64,000 bases of DNA, from the NCBI GenBank assembly GCA_008933995.1, contig WARS01002807.1, positions 558,001-622,000 on the forward strand, read 5' to 3'. The DNA comes from Datnioides undecimradiatus. Taxonomy: Eukaryota; Chordata; Actinopteri; Lobotiformes; Datnioididae. Positions 8,187-17,889 of this stretch are shown one piece after another. The notes beneath the pieces were generated by a model. That model had not been told where the DNA came from. It was given only the letters and a program-made list of their open reading frames with translations, and made no database searches. The translations under genes were made by a program, and so were the position numbers. Each line of letters begins with the position of its first letter. Within the stretch, counting starts at the first letter, position 1.

Positions 8187-10392
8187 GTAAGGCAGAGCTT
8201 TACCCATGCGACAACAGTTTAAAGTTCCTAAAGTCCTATTTGTCTTACCTGGCACGTTTAAAAAGGTGCTTAAGTGCGTGAAACTGTTCCCGGATGTCCA
8301 CAGCGCCCGTGCCAGTGCACAGTTGCCGGCTGTGATCGTCGCTTCTCGAGGAAATCCCACCTTGACCGCCACATGTTCCAGCACGAAGAGGTGAAGCAAT
8401 TCAAGTAAGTCTCGAGTCACGCCTGCGCAGTTGCTGCCCTCAGCCACGAGCTCCTTTTTATTAAACTCCACTTCCTGCAGGTGCAAGGTCGCGACCTGCA
8501 CGCAGAGCTTCCGGAACGCGGACAAGCTGAAGAGACACGCGCGCTACATCCACGGAGACAAGAACAAGTATTTCAAGGTTTGTGTTGGCGCGCAAGTGCG
8601 TCCACGAGATGGCGCCAAAACGCCACCGTGTAACAAACTGCGTTTCCCCGAAAGTCAATGCTCTTGATGTGAAATGTGCAGTTTTCAAATCTTTCATTTT
8701 AAGCACTTGAACGCCTCCCCTCCCCCGCAGTGTACCCAGCCAAACTGCTCCTCGACCTTCAAGAAACGCAGGATGTTCAAACTGCACCTGAAGCAGCACG
8801 AAGTGGCCGCCAAGTTCAAGTATGTCTGAGTGCAACTTGTGCTGTGAAGCCATTTGTCCTGTGACTTAATGAAACGAGATCAGATCCAGATGAGTCCTAA
8901 CCGTTAAAGGATTATGCACTCAGTTTTAACTAATCGGATCTTTGATGCCTGGAGTACAGGCTCCAGCAAAGAGTGGTTACAGGCTGAGTGGGTGTGGCCC
9001 CAGTGCTTAAATGTATTTCTACCTCTGCCTGTCCCCGGTGGGGCACTTAGGTGTTCGAAGGATGGATGCGCTGCCACGTTCGACTCCCACGTCGCCCGCA
9101 AAGCCCACGAGAAGACGCACGCAGGTTGGTCTATTTCAATCCTAGCGGGGGCTCCTTTCATCCTCCGTCCCTGCAAAGTTCCCTCATTAAAGGAGGAGGC
9201 TGTGGCGGCATTTGCATGTAACCTTTTCTTGAATCCAAGAAAATTAATCAGGACAAATGACATGCATGGCGCGTGCTTCCTCAGAGGCAGCGAACAGGTC
9301 GACTATCCTTTTTGATTTCCTGCTAACACTCACTGCTGCTGCAGGTTATCGCTGCCCTCACGCTAACTGCCAGGTGCTCGAACACACCTGGGGGAAACTT
9401 CAGAGGCACATGGTCAAACATCCAGGTAAATATGTTGTGGTCATGCTACAGAATTCCTGATAATTGTCTCTCCTTTAAAATGAATTGCTCTTGTTTTTGT
9501 GCAGCCACATTCAGTTGCAGTGTGTGTAAAAAGGCGTTTAAGAAAGCGGATGCTCTGCGCCGGCACAAACGGATCCACGCGTCCCATAAGCCCGTGCTGG
9601 TCTGTCCCAGGGATGACTGCCAGGCTTACTTCTCCACAACCTTTAACCTGCAGCACCACATCCGCAAGGTGCACCTCGAGCTCCTCAGATACAAATGCTC
9701 CTTCCCCGACTGCCCACGCATGTTTGCTATGCGGGTAATTCAAGTTTCTTTGCTTCCAAAGACTTTGGAGTTGTTTGCGTGCATGCATGTCAGGATTTCT
9801 GCACGGTTTACAGCCATTTCCTGTTGCATGAGGCCTGAAAGGGTTTGACATTACTGCCCCACTTCCACAGGAGAGTATGTGCAGACACCTGCTTCGTCAT
9901 GACACAAGCGCCGCCGTTCTGAAGGTAAGTGACGTGCAGACTAAAGCCACCGCACAGCAGCGGACTAAACCTTTCTGGCCCGCGGGGTTATTGATTTTTG
10001 GATTTCTCTTTAAACCTGTTGAGAGCCGAGGCGTTTTTAGGCTTTTGAATTTGGGTTTTACATGATTTCATGTCCAAATATCTCGAATTTCTTTCACACG
10101 ACTCTCTCCTAATTAGTTTCTCCTGTGCCCACAGAAACGTCAGCGGCCCAAGAAGTCCTGGCAGAAGCGTTTGGACGGACACCATCTTCCCCTCGTGGAG
10201 GAAGACCTGCGTCGCCTCTTCGCCCTGCGCATGCGGATCTCCCGGCGAGCCAAAGTGGAAACCAACCTCTCGGGCCTCTTCAACGAACGCAAGATCCCCC
10301 ACTACGTGGACCCGGAAGTCAACCTGCGCAATCTGTTTAGCATCAAGAAGCCTCCTCTGGCGAAGCCTGAGGTCGCACCACTTAAAGAGTAA
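8052..10392 (+). CDS. TFIIIA-family protein with nine C2H2 zinc fingers (GTF3A / p43 5S RNA-binding 42Sp43-like)
   Basis: Nine exons (8052-8186, 8304-8404, 8481-8577, 8731-8819, 9051-9124, 9345-9425, 9505-9734, 9871-9924, 10135-10392) join to 1119 nt, 372 residues, with matching phases. The nine fingers start at Cys 20, 50, 80, 112, 142, 169, 197, 226 and 257. Spacing is C-x4-C-x12-H-x3-H, except x4 between the histidines of fingers 3 and 8 and C-x2-C in finger 7, as in TFIIIA. Fingers 1-6 each have their own exon. TFIIIA binds the 5S rRNA gene for RNA polymerase III and stores 5S RNA in oocytes; p43 (42Sp43) is its RNA-binding paralogue. The C-terminus (residues 288-372) is basic, with RRLFALRMRISRRAK, NLSGLFNERKIP and NLRNLFSIK. 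It lacks the SLASHLSGYIPP block I remember in canonical TFIIIA, which favours the p43-like paralogue. The ATG at 8052 has A at -3. Confidence 0.92.
8304..8404 (+). CDS. Nine-finger gene exon 2 (finger 2)
   Basis: 101 nt, acceptor TGTCCACAG, donor GTAAGT. Finger 2 starts CTVAGCDRRFSRKSHLDRH. Confidence 0.92.
8481..8577 (+). CDS. Nine-finger gene exon 3 (finger 3)
   Basis: 97 nt, acceptor CTTCCTGCAG, donor GTTTGT. Finger 3 has four residues between the zinc-binding histidines, as in TFIIIA finger 3. Confidence 0.92.
8731..8819 (+). CDS. Nine-finger gene exon 4 (finger 4)
   Basis: 89 nt, acceptor CCCCCGCAG, donor GTATGT. Finger 4 is CTQPNCSSTFKKRRMFKLH then LKQH. Confidence 0.92.
9051..9124 (+). 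CDS. Nine-finger gene exon 5 (finger 5)
   Basis: 74 nt, acceptor GGCACTTAG, donor GTTGGT. Finger 5 starts CSKDGCAATFDSHVARKAH. Confidence 0.9.
9345..9425 (+). CDS. Nine-finger gene exon 6 (finger 6)
   Basis: 81 nt, acceptor CTGCTGCAG, donor GTAAAT. The GY-RC start and the TW in the finger match the atypical finger 6 of TFIIIA; the usual aromatic finger residue is replaced (QVLEHTW). Confidence 0.9.
9505..9734 (+). CDS. Nine-finger gene exon 7 (fingers 7, 8 and start of 9)
   Basis: 230 nt, acceptor TTTTTGTGCAG, donor GTAATT. Contains CSVCKKAFKKADALRRH, CPRDDCQAYFSTTFNLQHH and CSFPDCPRMFAMR. FNL..HI and the FAM block are TFIIIA hallmarks. Confidence 0.92.
9871..9924 (+). CDS. Nine-finger gene exon 8 (rest of finger 9)
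   Basis: 54 nt, acceptor CTTCCACAG, donor GTAAGT. ESMCRHLLRHD completes finger 9 (TFIIIA has a parallel RH..VHD). Confidence 0.92.
10135..10392 (+). CDS. Nine-finger gene exon 9 (basic C-terminal tail)
   Basis: 258 nt with TAA at 10390-10392, acceptor TGTGCCCACAG. Opens with the basic stretch KRQRPKKSWQKRLDG, then two similar motifs, NLSGLFNERK and NLRNLFSIK. Confidence 0.9.
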   Translation, partial: KRQRPKKSWQKRLDGHHLPLVEEDLRRLFALRMRISRRAKVETNLSGLFNERKIPHYVDPEVNLRNLFSIKKPPLAKPEVAPLKE

Positions 10393-10644
10393 ATGATGAA
10401 GAGCGACAATCAAGTCTGAACTTCCTGAAGTTTGAGCTTTAAAGTTGCTGTTTTTTCTTTAATTTTTGGAAAATTAGAAAATGGGTCGCCTTGGTTTTTC
10501 TAAATGTAGCTGACATACATTAGATATTTTAATTTTAAAGGTCATTTGAATGTCATCTCACGCATTCATCACGACAGACTGAATTCTTAGTTCTTTGAAG
10601 ACAAAAGGTCTTAACCAGTTTTGTAAAATGATGCTTGTTGACCC

Positions 10645-10650
10645 AATAAA
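10645..10650 (+). terminator. Polyadenylation signal AATAAA of the nine-finger gene
   Basis: AATAAA 253 bp after the stop codon, followed by GT-containing sequence. This implies a 3' UTR of roughly 270 nt. Confidence 0.75.
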
Positions 10651-10679
10651 ATGAGTTGCATCGTGATCGAATCGCTGCG

Positions 10680-13600
10680 TTTTCAATGCCGTCTCACCTT
10701 ATCGATCTAAACGCCACATCCAACGCCACCCTCCCCTCCATCCGTTAGCAGCTGCTTGCAGGAGCATCATCTCCAGAACAAAGACTTGTTTGTTCAGTCT
10801 CATTTAGCTGCAGCGGCCGGAGCGCCTCGTTGTTGGCACACTCCGAGCAGCTGTTCCTCCTCCAGCATCCGTCTTTTGTGCTCGGCGCGTTTGGTTGACA
10901 TTTGCTCAACATGCCGGAGCTCATTACATATGAACAAAGGACTGCACATGAGTAATGGCTGAGTCACAGAAAGCATGTCACTTTGGGGGTGGATGAGACC
11001 TTGAACACAAAGTGGATGAGTATGGGCTGTCAAATCTGTTCAGCCGAGGTTGAGCTGTTGCAGTTTCAGATCCAGTTTTTATCTTTGAACGCTCACAGTG
11101 AAGGGAATCATGAGTAAATCACCCATTTAGTCCAGCCAGCTTTCTAGCTCTCCTCTATTCTCCATTAATCATTTAATCCCATAATAGTGGGTTTCTGCAT
11201 TTTGTTGGCTGGTAATGAAGAGGCCGCGACACCAGAATCTGTCTTTATCTCAGTTTATTAATATTCAATGTGGACTTCTGCCTCATTGAGGCTGCAGTAA
11301 AATATAATGTCCGCTGCAGCTTCTGCACAGGTGCAACAGAGATGCGACAGGTTAGCTGTTAAACAACCCAAGCTGATGCAGAGATCTAAACTAAAGCTAC
11401 AGCCGCCGTGTTTCTTCTTCTGTGGTTTTTACAGGACAGCCACTCGGAGGTAAAGGGGGTCAAACTGAGTCAGCGGTGAGCGCCGTAGAAGAAGACACGG
11501 CTTTTAATATTGCGCACAAGCTTGTTGGCGTTCCCAGGCACTAACTAAGATTAAATATGTCCTGACAGACTTTGTGTAATTGTGTGAAGAAGACGTTGCG
11601 GTGCATTTAAAATAAACAGAAATGAGTTTAAAAAGGCCGCAGTTGGTCCAAAGCTCAGCCAGCAGCATCTTCAACAGCAAAAAGGTGCAAATCATCACAA
11701 ATCAACCGCTGGAAACAAAAAACAAACCGTGTTTCACTTAAAAAGTGACTCCAGCGATAAATCACTCATCCAATCCATCATTTCCTGACTATTTACTTCA
11801 TTCGTTACTGACGAGATGTTGCAGCTTTGCAGCCAGGACCAAACATTAAACAAGCTTGTCAGAGCAAAGCTGTGTTTCTTACGTTTGCTGGCGTTCAGAT
11901 TTATTATCATTCACCGCTGAACGACTCCTTTTTGTGTTAAACAGTTTGTTCTTGTTTCCCCCGTCCAGTTGAGTCCAGTTCAGGTCTTCGGCTCAGCTCT
12001 GAGACGGCTTGTCAGTTTAAGTTCAGACAGATCATCCTCGCCGTTTTTCCTTTGCTCTGCCGAAGGTCATTCTCTTTGCTTTGCAGCCTCGGGCTTTCTC
12101 CCTTCACTAGCTGCTGCTCTGTTTCTCCAGGTCCCATACATTAACCTTTCCTGCAGCAGCCGACCTGCGAGATGCATCCAACTGGAGATGCAGCTTTACA
12201 CGTGAGAAACACACGCCTCAGCAGCTGACAATTATCTTGCCTGTAGTTATTGTATATCTCATTCCCTGCAGAAAGAAAAGCTCAGATAAAAGCATCAATC
12301 AGACGCTGAGTGCCTCTTAAAACCGTGATATTGCTCTGGATGCGTAGCGAGGCTTTCAAAGTCAGCACATGTCCGCTGAGCAGGAATCTGAAATGATGGG
12401 CTTGTTTCTATGGTGATGCAACACGGTAAACAAGCTTTTCTTAAATATTTGTTTTGCTCGGGGTCTTGTCAGCGGGGTTTGAAGGCTGAGCTCGCAGGTG
12501 TTCAGCAGGTGTGGAAAGTACTTGAGTGATTAGTCGTTTCGTGTTGACTTGCAGAGTTGCTGATTGTTTTCCACTCGTGCAACCGGGTCCCACAGGAGTT
12601 GCTGACGCCGCCTGGTGTCACAGGCGACCGGATCGCATACGGTTAACCACAGCCTCACCATCACCCTCTGGCTCCCTGGAAAGGCCATGCCAATTATCCA
12701 CATAGTGAGCGCGACCTTTGGTGAAACAGGCCGAGCTTGATTGTTGCAACATGTGCATCGCAGAGCGGCACAAAGGCAAACTCACAACAGTGTCAACTAT
12801 CCCACACTGTCTGATTGCCTGTTTATCTCTGAGGAAACATTTATGGAAGGATGGATTTTGAATTGTTTAATTAATATATGCCATGTAAAGTTGTTAATAA
12901 TCATCTGGAGAAATAGAATTATGGATTTTATTCAATGCCAAGCAGTTCACAGTTGTTTTTAACATGTTTGCAACCAAGATAAAGTAATTTTTGTTAAATT
13001 TTGATCTCCATACACTTTGCCACAACTCCAGGTTGTTATAGTCTCATGCACGAGGGCCAGAGTAAACTATAGTCTCAAGTTTATAATCATAAACCGTCCT
13101 AATCACTAGCAAATCTCAATCTGCCCTGCAAATCAGCTGTGAGTATCTGTGACGCCGAATCTGCGGCGGGCCCTGGCTGCTGCTGATGGAGGTTTATCAG
13201 CAGCAATTGATTGAGTTTGTTTCCAGAGTAAACTGCTCCGTCCATCGTTTGAGTCTATTTGCATGAATCTGACATTCGGAGCTTTGGTTGGGCAAAAATG
13301 ACACCAGTGAAAACTTTTAAATCGCCTCGATCCCGTTGTGAGTCATATTTATCCGGATGACGACAGCTTCTGGGTAAAATTTCCACGACCTGCAGGAGTA
13401 AGTACCGACTAAGTGGCTCGGCGGGCAGCAGAATGATTCACCTGGTGTCTGAACTCCAGTAAATAACAGCACTTTTTGTTTTTAACCACTAACGCAGCGG
13501 AGAGTGAAACGGGAGCGCTGCATCTGCAAGACTTCCATAGCTCTGAACATGCCGTGCATAAAAACATTGCACTAAATACATTTGGCAGATGCTTTTGTGC

Positions 13601-14370
13601 AAAATAGCTGCATCAGTCTCCACAGGAGTGGTTACTAGATGTCTTAAAAATCAGAATCCAAACAAGAGCATATGTGATTACTGCAATCCCAGGAGAGCAG
13701 ATACAATAAATAATACCTCTGAAGCTTTTAGGTGCTAATGCAACTGTTCTGTTACCGCGCTGGTAGTTTGCAGTGTCGGTGTTCCTGTTTTTCCGCCCTC
13801 TTAACAATAAAAAAAGGGACTATTCATCCCACACAGGAGACAGTTTTCTAATTTGAGTAGTAACCCATATTTCTCTTTTTCCAGTCTCATTCACAGAACA
13901 TACTGGGAAAAAAACCCCATACAGGCAGTCACAGAAGGAGAAAAACTGTGCTTCAGAAAATCCCGAAACAAGGAGATGGATCGAAGTAGGTTAACCATGC
14001 AGCCGTCATGCCCTGATTTAGCCTGCTTGCTCCAGAATAGATGACCCAAAACCTCCTCTCCCCTCCCTCTTCTCCCTTTTCCCATGGCCCTGTTCAAAGA
14101 GAGCTTTTCATAGCTGTAGCACAACTACATGCCTGCTAAACTGACAGGATTAACTGAATTAGCATAAGATGAAGAAGCATGATGCACAGGTGTAAACATG
14201 CTCGGCTCCTCTGCCTGCAGCAGAGTGTGCGTCACTGCGGCTCTCTGACAAGAGACGCCATGTACGTATCTAGGTTTTACCTTTAATGCATGCAAGACTG
14301 ACAACAGTGCACGGCTCTGAAATAGTTTGAAACATAAAGACACTCAGTGACTCCTGGTTTTGATTTAACA
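10680..14370. other. Intergenic DNA, nothing coding recognised
   Basis: No open frame with a recognisable family and no RNA gene seen. One ATTTGCAT octamer is at 13257-13264. This may include regulatory DNA; conservation was not testable here. Confidence 0.5.
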
Positions 14371-14374
14371 AAAC

Positions 14375-14480
14375 TGGCAGGCATGCTAGCAGCTCTGTGA
14401 GGCCGCGCTCAGGCACGGCGGTGCTTTGAGCTAAATGCTAACGCGCAACATGCTAACAATTCCGATGAGCAAGCAGAATG
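14375..14480. repeat. Dispersed teleost repeat fragment (GCTAGCAGCTCTGTGAGGC / TTTGAGCTAAATGCTAAC type)
   Basis: CATGCTAGCAGCTCTGTGAGG, a GC-rich spacer with GCACGGCGGTGCTTTGAGC, then TAAATGCTAACGCGCAACATG. I recognise this word order as a common percomorph dispersed repeat; its family name is not known to me. Confidence 0.6.
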
Positions 14481-14489
14481 TGAAGCACG

Positions 14490-17210
14490 TTAAAGAATCT
14501 CAATCTGGGCTTTTTCTAAGACAGGAAGTGGGTGCAGATACCGACCTGCATGGGGGAGGAGTTTAGACAGACTGGGTGCGTCACCACATCAGTTCAATAT
14601 CTAATCATTTGTTTCAGTGCGTGCTGCTAAAGGGGTTGTCAGTGTGTTTCCTTTAATAGGGACCTGTTGAAGCCCCGAGTGTGTGAGCTAATGCCTGTCT
14701 TTTTATTTTATCAGTTATGATGCATGGCATTGTTTTGATTCATGCATTGTTCATTGCACAGAAATCATCCTTCATCCAACAATAGCTTACTATCACAAAT
14801 GACAAAGTGCAGCAAAGGATGATGGGAAGCTTGTGCAATCCATCCTGTGGTTGTTAAGACATTTTAGTCTGGGCCAAAGTGATGCACCGACCAACCAGCT
14901 GAGAGGCCGACCTGTTGCATCCGTTCATCCTGTAAGGACATCCGCTCCAAGCTGCAGAGAAGCCAACATGACCCCATAGTCTTACAAAAGAACCCTATAC
15001 CTACCACAGTCCTCAACACAGACCTTTGGGCAAACGTGATGCATATGAGCGTGCTCGGGCAATCGCGTAATTGCTCCTTTCCTCACTTTTGCTTCTGCTC
15101 AAGACGATTTTACATTCCCTCATGAATGTTTGATCAGTCTGAAAGGGCCGGCTCTGCATCCCCCTGCCTTTAGTTAACGATTTAAATCCATGACACGGAC
15201 AGAAATGAGATCTTTTCACGGGAAAAAGGCCACGGAGACACATCAGACGGCCATAAATAGCGGCCAAGCGTTCCCTTGTTTACGCTTGCAAAAGTTGACT
15301 ACACAAATTCATTTGGTTCACAAAATTGGCTGTCCAAGCAGGAGGTCCCAGTTCCTAGGAAACTGGAGCAGGCGCAGCGGTGGCCAGGTCGCTGAAAGTC
15401 ATCCAAAAAGGCGTAGATTGATATTTGTATTCGTTCAAAGACTCGCCTGGCGTTGCGTCTGGAGCTGTTAATTCACAGGGAAAGCCATTCTCCCGGCTGG
15501 ACCCCGGCTTAATTGACTATTTTGCCCGGGTACATTCGGTCTCGGCATGACAGAGGAGATCCTGTTTTTCCACCCATCCTCTTATTGTGAACGGCCCTCT
15601 GTGACCCGCCCTCAGCAGCAGGCTGTTTATCATCTTTTCTCGATCATTAAATCACGTCTCATCGTACATCAGAGCTCTCCTCTGCCTCTCTGCCGTTCGT
15701 CTCCGGGGCCTCTCTTTTGGCAAAACACTCGCTTGCAAATTTCTCAGCGGCTTCCTTTGTCCGCGTCTGCAATTTGTAACCCTCGCCGTTTCCCTTCCCT
15801 GTCCTCCTTGAAAAATTGTGCAAACATGAATTCTTGAAAAGGCTGTAATGAGTTTAGTTCTTCTCTGTCTCAGACACAGACAAGTGACACTGCTTATGTA
15901 TCTTTTCTGCATAACAAACCGAGTTGTGCCTCGCTACGCTGCGGATTATACAGTGTGCTGCAGGTAGCTGTGCAGCAGCAGATTAAAGTCGCTCTGAATT
16001 GCAATGAGTCACGTGTCCACAGGCTGAGAAACGGGTTTGACGGCGCAGGTTAAGGAAAACTCACAAGGATTTGCATAATACAGTTACGAATGCAAAAAGG
16101 GCCGCTGACGTGACTTATGCTGGCAGTCAATCAGAGTGAATTTGATCAGATCAGATGTGATTTTCTCAGCCACTGATCTGAGACCTGATAACCAGCGATG
16201 ACAATTTAGGCTTGATTACACTTCCTTTTGTTGACATTCGCGTCACAACATCCAGCGGTGCCCTTATTTCCTCATATTCCCCGCGTTTGCCGCTTCATCA
16301 ATCAAACCCCGGCTTCCGATAAGTGCCTCGCGCTCCAGTCAAGCTCCAGCAGTAATTAAAAGTGCTGCAAGCGAGCAATCAGGAGCTGTGACGGATACCT
16401 TGTTTTACAACCTTGTTTTAAAATGACCTGTCAAAATCTCTGGGCCATTATAATCATTCATCAAAGCTGCCAGATAGTGATTAAATCGATCTTGATACAG
16501 GCCGCATCCCCGGCCAGGTTCTGGCCATTCTAAAGTCTAAGGAAAACGCGCACGGAGCAGCGGCGGGTGGGCCGGCGTTCAATTAACAGCCGTGTAATCC
16601 TGAATGATTAGTTTACATGAGCTCGACAGCTTGAGAGGAGGAAAAGGTTGCAGTGACATGAAGCAGCGGTCTGGGAGAAGTCGCTCTTGCATGCAGCGCT
16701 GCGCGAAAGAAGCGTTATTGATCGCTCTGGGGAAATTGAGTCATCAGAGCAGCAAAAGTGATTCAGCAGGGATTAAGTAAAGTGGAAGTTAAGCACAGAA
16801 CATGAATATAAAAACAACTGTAACTGTTAGCAAGCTGAGCACAGGCACTTTATCTCACATTATGCTTTTGGGACTAATAAATAGACTCAGCTGAGTCAAT
16901 GCACCACCCAGTGAGCATGCAATGCTAACATGCTAACATGCTTACTCACTCCCTCATGCTGATTCCACTTTTCTCATTGCACGTGTCTAATACTGGCTAT
17001 GTGCACAAGCTGTATGTGATGTGCAGGCTCTTTTGTTTTGCGTGGTAGAAGGATTTGCATTTTGCTAAAAGAAGCTAGCCGTTTTGGTTTCGGCGACTAC
17101 TCTCTCTCGCTACCTCAGTGATGTTTGCTCTGCTAAATAACGAACAAACCCTGAAGCTCGTTAATTAACATGGCGTAGAAAAACAAGGCTGACAGTAAAA
17201 GCGACATGTT
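14490..17210. other. Intergenic DNA with a possible conserved noncoding block near 15.99-16.65 kb
   Basis: No coding exons recognised. A GCTAACATGCTAACATGC repeat fragment is at about 16911-16945. 15990-16650 is dense in homeodomain-type TAAT/ATTA words, an ATTTGCAT octamer and TGACG words. Confidence 0.4.
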
Positions 17211-17214
17211 GGTT

Positions 17215-17320
17215 TACAGATGTCTCATGCAACAGGCTAACTTGAGGTAAAATAAGCTACGCTAAGCCAAGCTAAGCTAACTAGCCGCTGCACAGACATG
17301 GAAGCGGTCTCAATAATCTC
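17215..17320 (-). repeat. Dispersed GCTTAGC-type teleost repeat fragment
   Basis: The reverse strand reads CATGTCTGTGCAGCGGCTAGTTAGCTTAGCTTGGCTTAGC, matching the core seen again near 30.67, 36.97 and 37.43 kb. Confidence 0.6.
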
Positions 17321-17538
17321 CTTTGCCTCTTTTCTTTTACTTTGCATTTCTACTGCAGCAGAAACAGTTAATAAGAAAAGAAATAATGATTCCTGACACG
17401 AAGGTGAATAAAGCTACACAAGGTTAAAAAGCTTTCAGATAAATAAAGCGTGGATGAAATGGCTTCGTAACATTTATGCAGCTGCTGTCAGCGACAGTCC
17501 TGATGGATTTAGTGTAAACCATATATATGCATTTTAAT

Positions 17539-17559
17539 TGTGTGTGTGTGTGTGTGTGT
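17539..17559. repeat. (TG)n microsatellite
   Basis: Uninterrupted TG dinucleotides; two further TG tracts lie at 17680-17707 and 17871-17888. Confidence 0.95.
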
Positions 17560-17674
17560 TCTTGTTCCTCTTCATCACCAGGCGCTCACACTTTCATTCC
17601 ATCTATCTGCTGACTAAAGTAAAGGTCAGCTGTGTGGAGAGAAGGATGACGTGAGTTGTTCACTATAACAGCTC

Positions 17675-17679
<5 letters not shown>

Positions 17680-17707
<28 letters not shown>
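17680..17707. repeat. (GT)14 microsatellite
   Basis: Uninterrupted GT dinucleotides. Confidence 0.95.
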
Positions 17708-17709
<2 letters not shown>

Positions 17710-17889
17710 CTCCAGCTCATAGACCAGCACTTCACCACACCACAAGCTCTGGCTGCAAACTAAGAGAGAGAGAGGAGCGACAAGAAAGAGAAGGAGAGGG
17801 CTCAGTGGGGCTGGAGAGGGCTCATGTTTCTTTAATAAAGCATCATGTAGCTTGGGTGTGCGTGCATCTGTGTGTGTGTGTGTGTGTGC

